A stretch of 64,000 bases of DNA from Phorcus lineatus (lineage: Eukaryota > Mollusca > Gastropoda > Trochida > Trochidae). Where the stretch lies: assembly GCA_921293015.1 (NCBI GenBank), contig OV121098.1, positions 15,938,161 through 16,002,160 on the forward strand. The letters run 5' to 3'. The notes below the pieces were generated by a model, which saw nothing but the letters and a program-made list of their open reading frames with translations, had not been told where the DNA came from and did not search any database. Numbering within the stretch: position 1 is the stretch's first letter; the number at the start of each line of letters is the position of its first letter. Below are positions 24,184 to 34,968 of the stretch, one piece after another. The position numbers and the translations under genes were made by a program.

Positions 24184-24330
24184 ATATTCACTGACAGATT
24201 TGCTAACAGATTCATTTACCAATTCACTAACAGATTCACCAACAGATCCACTAACAGATCCACTGACAGATCCACTAACAGATCCACTAACAGATCCACT
24301 AACTAATCCACTGACCAATTCAAGCATATC
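24184..24330. repeat. 12-bp minisatellite, right part
   Basis: Continuation of the array with a shifted consensus, CACTAACAGATC. The first eight bases are the target duplication of the inserted MITE. Confidence 0.85.
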
Positions 24331-24479
24331 AATAAAACATAAGAAGAATAAATAACACAGACATCAACTTTAGTCAATCTATTTGGTTTGATAGAACTTG
24401 CAATAAGATGTATTGACTTCAATATTTCAAAAACCTATTTAATCCAGATATGGAGAGTGACTCCACATTTAACAAATGT

Positions 24480-24803
24480 GCAAAACTGTATTCAGGAAAA
24501 AACTCTTCAGATTGTGATGTCTGTGCAATGATCGCAGGTAAAATTAGAGAGCATGATGTTAAAAAAACAGTTAAAGAATTAAATTATTGGACATCACCAT
24601 GACATGATGATCTGCCACGAAAAACATTTAAACATCACTTTGATGTTATTCTACCATATATATGTGTTTCCTGTTTACACTATATATTCAAGACTGGATA
24701 TCCTCCCCAAGCCTGAAATCAAGGACTGATAACAACTATCTTTAAAAAAGGATGCAGATCAGATTCTTGTAACTGTTACTGTATGACAATAACTCCATTG
24801 TAA
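24480..24803 (+). pseudogene. Dead LINE reverse-transcriptase fragment
   Basis: One frame reads through non-LTR reverse-transcriptase landmarks: KKTVKELNYWTSP, HDDLPRKTFKHH, HYIFKTGYPPQA and NQGLITTIFKKG, then the start of the NYR-type region. It is broken by TGA at 24600-24602 and 24714-24716 and TAA at 24801. The family pattern (LKNxKSPGxDGIP...WxxGxIxPIxKKG) makes the assignment clear. The clade (CR1/L2/RTE-like) is not determined. No promoter or 3' tail seen. Confidence 0.8.
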
Positions 24804-24811
24804 TTTGCAAA

Positions 24812-25439
24812 TTTTTCAAATCACTCAGTGTTTCCGTTATCCAAAATCGGGTCATAGTACCTTAAAAAGAAGTCTGTCTGGTACTTGAAAAGGCTGTCGG
24901 ACATCATGTCGGATAACAAAAAGTTTTCAACTAAAATATGTCACCAAGCAATCTAACAATCTTCGGAAAACTAACATTTGCTTTAAATAGATCGCAATCA
25001 TGAATTTTGCAAGATATAATCATTCGAATGTTATGTTAACTATCTAACTCACGATATTTTCTGAACAATTCTGAATTCAAACACGTACACATTCGGATAA
25101 CTTAAGCTGGATATGCTGTTTTTGGTGACAATGGTTTTGTTCACTGTCTACAGAAATTAGCGCTATTTCTCAATCTATTCTGATTTTAAACACATCATAA
25201 AATGAAGAAGCAGAAAAAACTTGTCAAACTAATACGGGGGGAAATGTAGTACCCTTACTGGGAAATGAAAGTCTGACAATAAGGTTGTTTAGATTAGATG
25301 AATGTGAAGTGCTTTGAGCATCATTTGGATGGACTATGGCGCATAATAAGTACCCATTTATTATTATTATTATCTTTCGATAAAAGTAAATTTATTGTTT
25401 TCAATCATGGAGGTAAAAATGGTTAATAGAAGTAAACCT
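24812..25439. other. No gene seen
   Basis: AT-rich with a short (ATT)n tract near 25360; no coding signal beyond the LINE relic. Confidence 0.4.
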
Positions 25440-25625
25440 ATTACAGGGATTGGGAAAGACACCTTTAATAATTGGCCATTTAAAGGGATTTTAGTCATTT
25501 TCAGGATTTTCAATGAGCCATTCCCCTTAGCAGCAATGGTAAAATTTCAAATTTGAATGGGCCATTTTTTCCATCTAATGTGCAAAATTGCCCATGGCCC
25601 CTGCCTTTCCCAATCAATTCCTATA
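25440..25625. repeat. Dispersed repeat, second copy, inverted ends
   Basis: Starts CAGGGATTGGGAAAG and ends CTTTCCCAATCAATTCCT, so it has inverted ends. Its centre matches 17133-17255. Non-autonomous, class uncertain. Confidence 0.6.
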
Positions 25626-25904
25626 GAGGTTCAGTCATACATACATATACATACAAATACCTAAGTATAGTTTTTTCATACAAGTAGCATGTTTTCTTTC
25701 AAGTATGTATCTATTCAGTATCACTCAGATCTGAAAGAAGTGCAAGAAAAGTACTTAAAAGGTATTTTACCAATTTTTAGCAAAAGCTTTTCAATGTTTT
25801 AAGTTGCAGAATCTTATGCAGAATTAGGTCAAATGGGGTGTCTAAAATCTACCCTGTAATTCTTAATTTTCCAAAGCCAGAATCCAGGAGTGAGGGACAG
25901 GTAA

Positions 25905-26111
25905 ACCGAAATCAAAGAGCATTTCGCCTTCTGTCACTCTTTGGGCCAAATCGCAGAAGATTTCAAGCTTTACAGTGACAACTATGCACATAGATTTGAA
26001 GCTAAGTACAGTTGGAGGTTGAAGCGATATATCAAGATGTCATGTAAAAATGATGTTAAAGTTTCCACTCTTGATGAGATGAAACATAGTTATCAAATGC
26101 CTGTTCGTTGA
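25905..26111 (+). other. Possible orphan coding stretch (68 codons)
   Basis: Open from a TAA at 25902 to TGA at 26109-26111, without ATG at its start. The middle reads HSLGQIAEDFKLYSD then RFEAKYSWRLKRYIKM, with coding-like codon choice. It could be a terminal exon or a transposon remnant. I do not recognise it, and no good acceptor opens this frame. Confidence 0.25.
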
Positions 26112-26729
26112 CCCTGAGCGCCATTTTGTTAGACTGAAATTGAGGCTATGAGGTGGCTAGTTGATAATTTTGGATGATATGTGTTCCATTCCACATGCTT
26201 TTGTCACCGATTTGAGCGCTTTGTTTCAATTGCAAGTGATTTATCGTGAATCGTCTGTTTGTGCCACCTTTGCTTCCTGTTGGTAGGGTATGAATTCAGT
26301 TTTGGAGGGTTTGTATTCCTAGTTTGGTGATTTGTGTTCTGTTTTAGTGGTGATCTATAAGTATTGAATTTTGAAGATTTTTTGTAGTTTTCAGATAGTT
26401 TAATAATAGTTATAAAGGACCATTAATGACAATGGTAGAAATTTAATGGATCAAAAGGTACAAGAGATCACCTCATTAATGATCCTTTTCATTTAATAAT
26501 TGAAATTATTTAGATGACAGCTCTTTGTTTACAAATCTTTTATAATCTTTATTACAGAATCTTAAGCAAAATTAATAAAAAGGCTCAAAAAAATAATAAA
26601 TGCGACAAATGCAAACAATCTGTTAAAATTGAAATATTTCTCTTATAAAAATAACACTTTTGACAATGATGCCAACAGGTGCTATTGTCTGTAAGAATGT
26701 AAACAACAGGTTCATGAAAAGACACTCAC

Positions 26730-27271
26730 TTGTCCCCGAAAGATCGCTTCCACCAATCAGCTGCGTCGCTTTTGGTAATCCTAAATGTTTCCCCCGAGAA
26801 AGTCGCAGATGGAGGAGGGTAGATCGCTTTTAATTCGGCAAGCATGTGGGAGAACACAAGAGAAAGCTTGGTAAGGTTTCGTCTAAAATGAGAGTTTTCG
26901 TCGAATATTTTGTCGCGTCCCTCGCGAAAGAGTTTTATAGTGTTCTTGCACTTACTCATTAAATTTTCGATGAATATTCTGAAATATTCACACTCGCTCA
27001 GAGTCTGCTGTTTGTCGTCGTGCTTTGAGCAGATGACTCGTAGATGTTGATAAGTGTCAGGCAAAATGTCCAAAATGAAAGGGGGGCTGTTCCGTAAATT
27101 CATCCGTGACTGTTGGCACAGTTTCACTACCTTGTCCATCATTTTCCATGATTTTTCGATTGTTCGTTTATCCACGACTACGATTTTGGGAGGGGCTAAA
27201 GCTTCCTGAATGCGGCTAAACACGTTTCCAAAATTCTTGCCTTGATTTCGACCCTTATTGCTCACCGCCAT
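26730..27271 (-). CDS. CBL-family E3 ubiquitin ligase, first coding exon
   Basis: CBL proteins bind phosphotyrosine on activated receptor tyrosine kinases through an N-terminal TKB domain and ubiquitinate them. This exon codes the N-terminus and most of the four-helix part of the TKB domain. Recognisable family stretches are [39 protein letters not shown] and [12 protein letters not shown]. The exon ends at 26730 with donor GTGAGT, splitting a Lys codon AA|G, where CBL continues into the EF-hand part. I chose the ATG at 27269-27271 because its context is strong (AAAATGG) and the length fits CBL. An in-frame ATG at 27371-27373 would add 34 basic residues. The exons for the EF-hand, SH2, RING and tail were not found. 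They should lie at lower coordinates, beyond a large intron that would contain the nested transposons, or outside the window. Confidence 0.9.
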
Positions 27272-27373
27272 TTTGTCCTTCCTGGTCTGAACCAGAGTCG
27301 ACGGGCTACGGTGGATTTCCGCCGTACTGCATCGACTGAGGTAGACTTTTCTACGGAGATCCGTCAGTGCCAA
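27272..27373 (-). other. Possible CBL 5' UTR or N-terminal extension
   Basis: The reading frame stays open for 34 codons upstream of the preferred start, with its own ATG at 27371-27373. The encoded stretch is unlike known CBL N-termini and is probably leader sequence. Confidence 0.4.
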
Positions 27374-27885
27374 ATTATGTAGGTTTTTATCCGCACTGTC
27401 TGAGAGTTTGACTGGTTCCTGGTGGCTTTTTCTTGTTTGTTTTCTTTCGTGAATAGGTACATTAATTTGAACAGTGATAAGATATTGTATTAAAAGTGTT
27501 AATTAGCCATCTCGGGACTTTGTTGGCATTATTTGGCTTTAATATTTGTGTCAAAATGCCAATGTTGAAGAATTTCAGTCTAAACATATCATATATTCAT
27601 CTATTTGAACAAATACATGACAAATATTAGGTTTAAATAAAGATTGAACATCACCCATATTTATGTCCAAATGCTTAATTCACTTGTACCAGTTTTATAT
27701 GAGGTCGTCGTTAAAGATTTTACTTGATTTTGAAAACCCTGCAGGTAAAAATATTCCTACTTTTAAAACTTATTTCAAAGGCCTGACCAAAATTGGATTA
27801 TGTTAAGCGTACTATGACCAATAAGGATTGAAGATTGTAATTTTTTTAATTTTTCCCAAAACATTATAGCGACCGTATGGCCAGT
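27374..27885. other. Upstream of CBL exon; no gene seen
   Basis: Would hold the CBL leader and promoter if the first coding exon is also the first exon. No TATA-like motif can be supported. Confidence 0.35.
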
Positions 27886-28340
27886 ATGATCTTTTATCAT
27901 CCAAAACTGTGTTCCACAGGAGATATCGCTTGTGGAAGATCAAGCGATATCTCCTAGGAGATATCGTTTTGACAGTAGATTTTGAACAATGCCCTATTAC
28001 AGTCAAGTTCATGACATCACAATTGTTTTACATCATCAAGTAATGACATCACAATGCTATGACGTCATAAACATGATGACGTCACAATGCTATGACATCA
28101 CTCCACTGAGAGTCTTAAGAGTAGTGCAGTGTTCAGAAAAACAAATTTTTCACTGAATTGAAATGAAAAATGATTTTGGATGATAAATAGAATCTCACCC
28201 TCGTGTCTTCTGATATCAAATATATCAACACTCGTTGATAAAAGTAAAATATCCTCGTCAAGCCTCGGCTATTTGTAACTTTTATCAACTCGTGTTGATA
28301 TATTTGATATCAGAAGACACTTGGGTGAGATTCTCTATAT
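27886..28340 (+). mobile_element. Foldback element with CRE-like motifs, copy 1
   Basis: Starts with a small hairpin around GATATCGCTTGTGGAAGATC and GCGATATCTCCTAGGAGATA. Then come five palindromic octamers: TGACATCA at 28012, 28044 and 28093, and TGACGTCA at 28060 and 28077. It ends in a long hairpin with 56-bp arms at 28190-28245 and 28278-28333, near-identical when inverted. About 330 bp align with the reverse complement of 50100-50375. Non-coding. Confidence 0.8.
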
Positions 28341-29286
28341 ATAGTCATTAGATTGCTTTCAACCTTAAAGATGATAAATGATGCATTAATTACCCGAAAA
28401 GCTAAAAAAAACCCAATAGCTTTCGTTTTCACAAATATAATCATGAATCACATAAAGTTGTAAGTTAAGCTAGAAATAACTATTAAGTTTGTAGTTGCAG
28501 GAAGAGAGTTTTGGTGTGAAAGAACTTGTGAAAATCTCTGATATCGTTTAAAATGCAGCTTTTTTTCATATCTCGTATGAGTCTTTATTAACGTCTTACA
28601 GTATACCCCACGTGATAGGGGATTCTTTATTATTTATGATCAGTTATTGATTACTTGTTATACATATGTTAAGCATGAAAGAATAAGGTCGATTATTATA
28701 AGTTATTCAAAACGACACTGGGTTTTTCGTGACATTCAATCTCGCTTTAAAATTATTTTTTTTAACTTATTCATCATCAAAAGACATTAATATGACAGTT
28801 AACAGTTTTGAATGAAAAACACACAGCATATACATTGTGTATATGTGCAGAAGATAAAAGCACACATTTAATCAGAATCATCTACTTGAATTCTTACAAT
28901 CTTTCAATCGTCGTTTTTGTGTCAGGTATCCAAGTCACGACTTTAAACCTGTTAATTTCATTACACCCAAACGATTAACATTAAGCTACAATGTATGTGT
29001 TGAGTGGACGGGAGCATTGTCCTGAAGGAGCAGCACTCCTGCACTGAGCTTCCCTCGCCGTTTAGCCCTGAAGGTTGCCTTTAATTGCCTCAATTCATTG
29101 ATGATTTGGCCCTTCAATAAGTAATCCATCATGGTGATACCCTGGCTATCCAAAAAAAACCCCAGGCCATCACCTTTCCGGCTTATGGAACTTGCTTGAA
29201 TTGTTTTTGGCGTGTGTAATTGGTATGCTTCCACTTTTTTCTGTTTGCTTTGGTATTTTGGTCAAAGTTATGTACCAACGTATCAT

Positions 29287-30096
29287 CATCCTGTCTCAGG
29301 GTAAGACATATAGCTGACGCTCCACTCTTCTTACCCTGGGTGTAAACCCCAGCAAAAACTTCGCGCCGTGTACTTTTCCCCACAAACTTTCTAAAAATAA
29401 TCAACCAATGACTGCGCTTAAAAGGCGAGTCGGCAATTTAATATGGCAGCGCCCATCCTTCAAATTCAAACCGAGTGAGTGAGTGAGTTTGGATTTAACG
29501 TGTTTTAAACAATATTTCAGTTATTAAACACGTGGATGACAAGCATCCAAAAGAGGATCGAAAGGATGAGGGGAAAGAAGGAATTAAAGGCATTGTGAGA
29601 GATAGACAAGAGGTTTTAGAACGACTAAAATTTGATCTGACTTCTACTAGACCAGCTTGGGTGCCCCTGCAAGGAGCATATAAGCTCCGACTGGCATAGC
29701 TCTAGGGGTCTCTGGATCATTCAAACCACCACCATAAGGCATTGAGTTAAGTTGCGGAAAATCAAACCGATCTCTTAAAACTGGAATTATGATTTGTTGT
29801 AATAAATTAACCAGAATAGCAAAATTGGACTCGGGATATTATCACCATGGTCGATCGGTTAAAAAACTTTCGATTCCTGCTTGTTTATCTATGGAGGTCG
29901 CCATTTAGCGTTAGAGCGGAAGCCAACTCCTGTGCGAGAGGCTCTCTTTGGTTGGCTGTACTTTTATCGCACACCATCGCGATAAAAGTATTTGATTGGC
30001 TGAATCATGGGTTGCGGAGCGAAGTTTTTGCTGGGGTTTACACCCAGGGTAAGAAGAGTGGAGCGTCAGCTATACGTCTTACCCTGAGACAGGATG
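29287..30096. mobile_element. 810-bp element with long TIRs and 9-bp duplication
   Basis: Inverted ends of about 85 bp start CATCCTGTCTCAGGGTAAGA and include GACGCTCCACTCTTCTTACC. The exact 9-bp duplication ACGTATCAT lies at 29278-29286 and 30097-30105, inside the mariner relic. Long inverted ends with a 9-bp duplication fit a Mutator-like or Merlin-type non-autonomous element; the superfamily is inference. It contains a SINE-like repeat at 29474-29750. Open frames at 29183-29404 (-) and 29847-30107 (+) are the same terminal-repeat sequence translated. Confidence 0.88.
29474..29750. mobile_element. Second SINE-like repeat, copy 1
   Basis: Starts GTGAGTGAGTGAGTTTGG and shares TTAAACACGTGGATGRCAAG, AGCATCCAAAAGAG and CATAGCTCT with 36466-36780. 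The GTGAGT tail suggests the 3' end of a molluscan SINE read on the minus strand. No clear tRNA head. Confidence 0.65.
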
Positions 30097-30112
30097 ACGT
30101 ATCATAGGCTTG

Positions 30113-30829
30113 CAGTGATTTCGTAGACAAAACCATTTCGTAGACACGGGTATTTCGTAGACAAAACAATTTCGTAGACGGTGATTTCGTAGACAGTATT
30201 AAATTTGTATTTCTTAGTCACTATTGACGATTATTTTGAATTATTATTATCTTTTATAGTAGTCTAACATACCACGCAGAGAGCCATGTTTGCCATGAGT
30301 GAATTATAATTTCAAACTTGTGGTTTATATACATTGTGGTTCATGCAAGTGGATTAAAATTAATTTTGTGACTCAATATATTTGTAAACAATTTGTAAAC
30401 ATTTTATTTGCTATAATAGCCGCGCTATTTGTTTTGATTGTCAGTGACTTACCGTCTGTCATCTTCCCGGCTGTCTTCTCGTCTCTATGCTGGTGTTGAT
30501 TTTGTAGTTGTTGATAAATATAATCATACTTACCTTAATTTATTTTATTAAAAGATCAAAAAAGAACTAAAAGAATTGAAATCAACACATAAATATTGGA
30601 TTACTTTAATCGTATCAAAACACAATTTTTTTTACTCTTTATAGTTTTTATTCACTTTATTTCTTTAATCGAACCTATAAGTGTTCGAATCCTTGAGTTA
30701 GATAAATAAAAGTTTGTTATTATTACTTCTAATCCTATTTTAAAACCTGTCGACGAAATCACTGCTCGATTTGTCTACGAATTCACCGGATTTTGTGTCT
30801 ACGAAATGGTTTTGTCTACGAAATCACTG
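30113..30829. mobile_element. 717-bp element with 35-bp perfect TIRs made of tandem units
   Basis: Both ends begin CAGTGATTTCGTAGACAAAA and are identical for 35 bp when inverted. The end region is itself a tandem of ATTTCGTAGAC-type units. Non-coding, AT-rich interior. No convincing target duplication, so the superfamily is open. It lies 7 bp from the duplication of the 810-bp element. Confidence 0.85.
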
Positions 30830-31308
30830 GGGCTCTAACCGTTTAGGAATCTATCCCTTTCTCCCATGAATCAAGCCAAAAGTTCCTTTTGCATATCCAG
30901 GCGTTTTTGTTTCTGATCACCTGTTAACGATCTTGGCACCCATCTTGCAGAGAGCTTGCTCATGTGAAGAACATCTGTCATTATTGTGTATCAATTATTG
31001 ACCCAAAACTAATGCCCAGTGTCTCAGCTATGTGTTGAATGGTCGCACTTCTGTCTGCAAGCACCATGTCATGAACAGCATCAACTTTAATAACAATGGT
31101 GGAGGTTCGTTGCCGACCAGACCTGGCATCATCTTCAAAACGTTTAAATTCAGAAACCCACTTGGGAGTGAGTCATCACCCAATGTATCAACCATGTCTT
31201 CATGGATTTGTTACATCATGTTAATTCTACGAACTGTTTTTTTTTATATTTACCCTCGAGCTCGTATTTAATTATAATAAATCGACCCGAATATGCCAAA
31301 GGTGATCT

Positions 31309-31496
31309 CGACGGCTGATAGTATTATTGCAGGGATAAAGCCCGCGATGTTTTGTAGTAAAACCTGCGAGAATCGGCTGGAACTACCGAACCACAGGGGG
31401 TAATGCGCTAAAATTCACTGCAGCATTGCACCCAAATCTGCTCTTGTAGACCGTTTCTTAACTGCAGACAAATTGCTGAGCCCCTGGCGGTATTCC
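31309..31496 (-). mobile_element. tRNA-derived SINE, truncated copy
   Basis: Matches the body and inner 3' part of the SINE at 9505-9821 (GCAGGGATAAAGCCCGC, ATCGGCTGGAACTA, CTGCAGACAAATTGC). The tRNA head is lost after CCCCTGGCGG. Confidence 0.8.
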
Positions 31497-31924
31497 TGAC
31501 GCTGAAAGAAATTATTTTAAGGCTTTACGCTTCAGCATAGTGAGGATTTAAAATTGAATTCAATCGCGATTGTGAAAACCAATGTTGATCGACATTGTAA
31601 AAAGGGGCTAACTGGTCAAATTTAATTTCGGAAATTGACGTATAGGCAACCAGAGAAAGAAACAAAACGTCGCCTGGTATGTTTATATTAGGCATTTTCA
31701 TGCCAAATTCAAGGCGAATTCTAATAAGACGTATGCTTATGATAGAAGTAGCTGAAGAGAAGCGACAATGTCGAAAGTTTCAGACATTCCGACTATGTTC
31801 TTGATTTCATGTTTCGTGTTTAGTACATTCGCATGTTGCATAAATAGGAAATTGGAAATTGACGAGAGGTATCAATAAAGTTTATAAACGAAGACAATTT
31901 GAAAAAAATTACATCGTATCTCGT
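31497..31924. other. No gene seen
   Basis: AT-rich, no coding signal. Confidence 0.35.
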
Positions 31925-32220
31925 TTAATAATAATAATGATGATACCCCATTTATATAGCGCCTTTCCACGTCACTAGGATATGCCAAAAGCGCTTTCTG
32001 AGCAAGTAGAAGTTGCTGCGATGAACGTAGAGTTCTATCTGGAGTATAGTGAGTCAGTAAATCTTGGAGGTAGGAAGGTCCTGACTCACAGGGGCGTGTA
32101 TCGCTTAGAAATAGCTTTAGAAAGACATATATACCCATAGACCCTACCCTACTACTATATATAGTAGTAGGGTAGGGTAGCTTTAGAAAGACATATATAC
32201 CCATAGACTGGTATAGGTAA
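31925..32220. repeat. Dispersed repeat with direct repeats and 38-bp palindrome
   Basis: Begins with (ATA)n and CATTTATATAGCGCCTTTCC, a phrase common in marine invertebrate repeats. A perfect 38-bp palindrome lies at 32141-32178 (ACCCTACCCTACTACTATA and its inverse). It is flanked by direct copies of AGCTTTAGAAAGACATATAT at 32113 and 32179. The 117-codon frame on the minus strand crosses these repeats and is not a gene. Confidence 0.7.
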
Positions 32221-32871
32221 GGCAAAAAATTTCAGTATGGGAGAGATGTGACACGAGGACTGATGAGAGCTATGATTCGTGCAGATCTCATTTACTTATA
32301 ATTCATACAAAATGGATACCGCTATACATAGGAACCATCTTTTCATTTGTTTAAATTTAAACGATTGCCTATTCTGAAGGATTGTATATCAATGAAGATA
32401 AAATCAAGTAGAAAGCGTTTCTCGATATAAGGGAGATAACCCGTGCAAGGCCCATACTTTTGGACGCACTCATAAAAGAGCTTCTAAACCACAAGACCTG
32501 CGACGCTGTTAACATGTTCAAATTAACAGAAAAGTTTAGTTTAAAATCTGCAATACAGGAAGAAAAATATAGCGTGCCTGTAACGAAAATGGCTTCATTG
32601 TCAATGATGAGGGGGATTTTAAGCCCAAATCATGGTTTAAAGCGCTTAACTTCTTGATTTAAGATATTATGCTTTAAACGGCGTCAGAAGGTACTTTGAT
32701 TTATACATATTTATTCGAAAGATAGGATTAGGTACAAAATATCTAACTTAGGAAAACCCTCTCTTTTGTACTTATCTGAGAATGTATTGATTATATCGAA
32801 ATAAAATTTCTAATTACCAGAAAAAAACCAACAAAAAAAACCCAACTTATTGAACGCTGAGTGCTCTTCCA

Positions 32872-32966
32872 ATCTCATTGAAATCGGTGCGAAACTTGTC
32901 CCTCGTACCTCGCAAGAAGCCCAGCGATGTACGAGGCACAAGTTTCGATCTGATTTCAATGAGATT
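32872..32966. repeat. 95-bp foldback
   Basis: Arms CAATCTCATTGAAATCGGTG... and ...CTGATTTCAATGAGATTG are inverted, about 40 bp each, with an AAACTTGT/ACAAGTTT core and a CCTCGTAC/GTACGAGG inner part. Confidence 0.75.
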
Positions 32967-33162
32967 GTGCTCTTCAATCGTCCAGAGTTCGCTCCACAAA
33001 AGGTAGCAGAGGGTTAGATATTGCACTGAATCCGAGAACACCCAGCGGTCGGATTAAACTCTTACAATATCACAGACAATGCAGGCATCAATTAATTACT
33101 GCCTGGGATTGTATTGCATGATGATGGGATATGATCCAAGATGGTGGACAAACGTGAATAGC

Positions 33163-33222
33163 GAACACCGGATATAGCGAACTTAATTCGTTGGTCCCTT
33201 GGAGTTCGTTATATCCGTGTTC
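33163..33222. repeat. Small foldback with GAACACCGGATATAGCGAAC
   Basis: Inverted arms GAACACCGGATATAGCGAAC and GTTCGTTATATCCGTGTTC around a 19-bp loop; probably the end of a dispersed repeat. Confidence 0.6.
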
Positions 33223-33224
33223 TA

Positions 33225-34860
33225 CTGTATATCGTTACAGCCTAAATGGACAGTAGCACGTTTTTTGGGTAAATAAAGCGATCTCACAGGAAAAAATCTT
33301 ACCAATTGTGAGACAATGTTTTATGATTGGAAGATGTTCTTAATGACATTACCGTGTTCAGTTGAGCTATGCGAATCCAATTTCCTAATGTGAATGGATA
33401 AAAGGTGTTCACACAAAAATGGCTACCAGTGTTATTAGCATGATACTTGAAAATTTCTTCTACATCTACGTATGATCTGGTTGTGTATTGAAGTGTTTGA
33501 CCCTAAGAAGCTTAAGAAAATGTGATAAGAAATTTTTTTCCAAAAAAGTGCCAAGCTGAAATAAACGTTATAAGAACGTGCATTTCATGCAATCCGAGAA
33601 CAGCCGGATACTTCGTGACAAATTTTCGGATTTGTCCATATCGTTTTGGCTTTTTAAAGATTGAGACGGCTTATTTTGTGTTTCACAGCAACGGTACGAT
33701 TTAAAAAATGGATTTTATAGTTTGAAATAGGTTTGTATACGACTGGCTAAGTAATTAGCTGACCTTAAGATTCTCATTTTCTATAATTCGGAAGATAATT
33801 AAGAATGTCATTAAAGTAAAATAAAATGTTGTAATCAAGTATTTGTATTTCGACACCAGCATTTCGAATGTAGTTGTTAAATGTTTATAGTAGCCTAAGG
33901 TATTTTTGTTTTTTCTTTAGTGCTTGCTTCTTGTGCAATTTCCGCTTAGTACAGTTAGTTAATCAATTATTTTGGTTCAATGGCGGTTCCAGAGGGGGGT
34001 GCAGGAGTGCGCACCCCACCCAAGAGAGTTCCAAACATAGTAAAGGTTGAGTGTCATATTTTTCATACATGATGAAAGTTAAACGGAAAGTATGGGACTG
34101 GGAACCAATTCAGTATACATTCACACAAAATACGGTGTATACGCTTTAATTGTTAAAGCTGCACGTACATGTGAGCTCTGGACAAAGTCGAACACTTAAA
34201 GTGACATAGAGTCTCAATACTAATATAGTATGTTTAATAAATTTAGAAGAAGAGCTAAAATACAATATGACCTGAGTTCAAAGTTCAGATCGTATTCCGT
34301 AATCTTAACCTCGATGATGCAAAAAATATGATATTTTCATTGTCTTACCTCCTAAACACAGCCTCATAAATGTTTAAAAGTCGAAATTCTGCGTCCAATG
34401 AACATAAATATTAGTTTTATGACCTACTTAACACTACCAATCCATGTTTTTCTCTTTGTCTGTTGTAAATAATTTTAAAAAAATTATGTTTGAGTCAATG
34501 GCGCTCGCCATTGTTCGGATTTCGATCATAAATCAAGATACAAACCTGTTTAATGTTTTCATACCGAACTGATAAGCATTAAGATGTTTCTTTTCAGCAA
34601 CAATCCCTTCTTATCGATGAAATTACACCATTTATAAATTTTGAAATATCCTTCTCCAACAACATATATTGTGCCCCTTTAAATGCAGTCTTGTGTAATT
34701 GTAACGGTCACACATGGAAAACAAAGTGTGTGTTTGTGTTTGGTCGGGTATATAGCTGACTGCCTCGATCCTTCTCACACCACAGTCTTGGGTCTGAAGT
34801 AAAACAAGCAAGCTTTCCATTAAGAACTGTTTTCATTGGCTTAATTTTGAAGATAGTTTG
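33225..34860. other. No gene seen
   Basis: AT-rich. Short frames at 33522-33704 (+) and 34632-34820 (-) lack any supporting feature. Confidence 0.35.
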
Positions 34861-34874
34861 TGTGGCAAATACTG

Positions 34875-34968
34875 GCCGCTAGGTAAAAACTAACGGAAGC
34901 CTAATAAGTGCTCATAATGGAACAGAGGTATGCATAGAATTATTTTAGCTACCTCTGTGGGGAGAAAA
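34875..34968. mobile_element. MITE family A, terminal fragment
   Basis: AACAGAGGTATGCATAGAATT followed by GCTACCTCTGTGGGGAGAAA is the right end of the family at 47298-47737. The left end is not visible. Confidence 0.6.

Larger units (their letters stand above)
28983..31213 (-). pseudogene. Mariner transposase relic, split by two insertions
   Basis: Reading the minus strand from 31213, it shows IHEDMVDTLGDDS and, after a frameshift, KWVSEFKRFEDDARSGRQR and AVHDMVLADRSATIQHIAE. After the two inserted elements it resumes with DTLVHNFDQNTK, then SAGKVMAWGFF, LDSQGITMMDYLLKG and LLLQDNAPVH before a stop. Mariner transposases carry a DD34D triad. Two acidic residues of that triad are visible (YDTLVH and QDNAP). 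Stops, frameshifts and a deletion after the KG motif show it is dead. Inverted terminal repeats were not located. Confidence 0.85.

Noticed and set aside
29183-29404. Similar peptides at 29183-29404 (-) and 29847-30107 (+)
   Set aside because: They are the two inverted ends of the 810-bp element translated, not genes. Part of the first also reads mariner residues.
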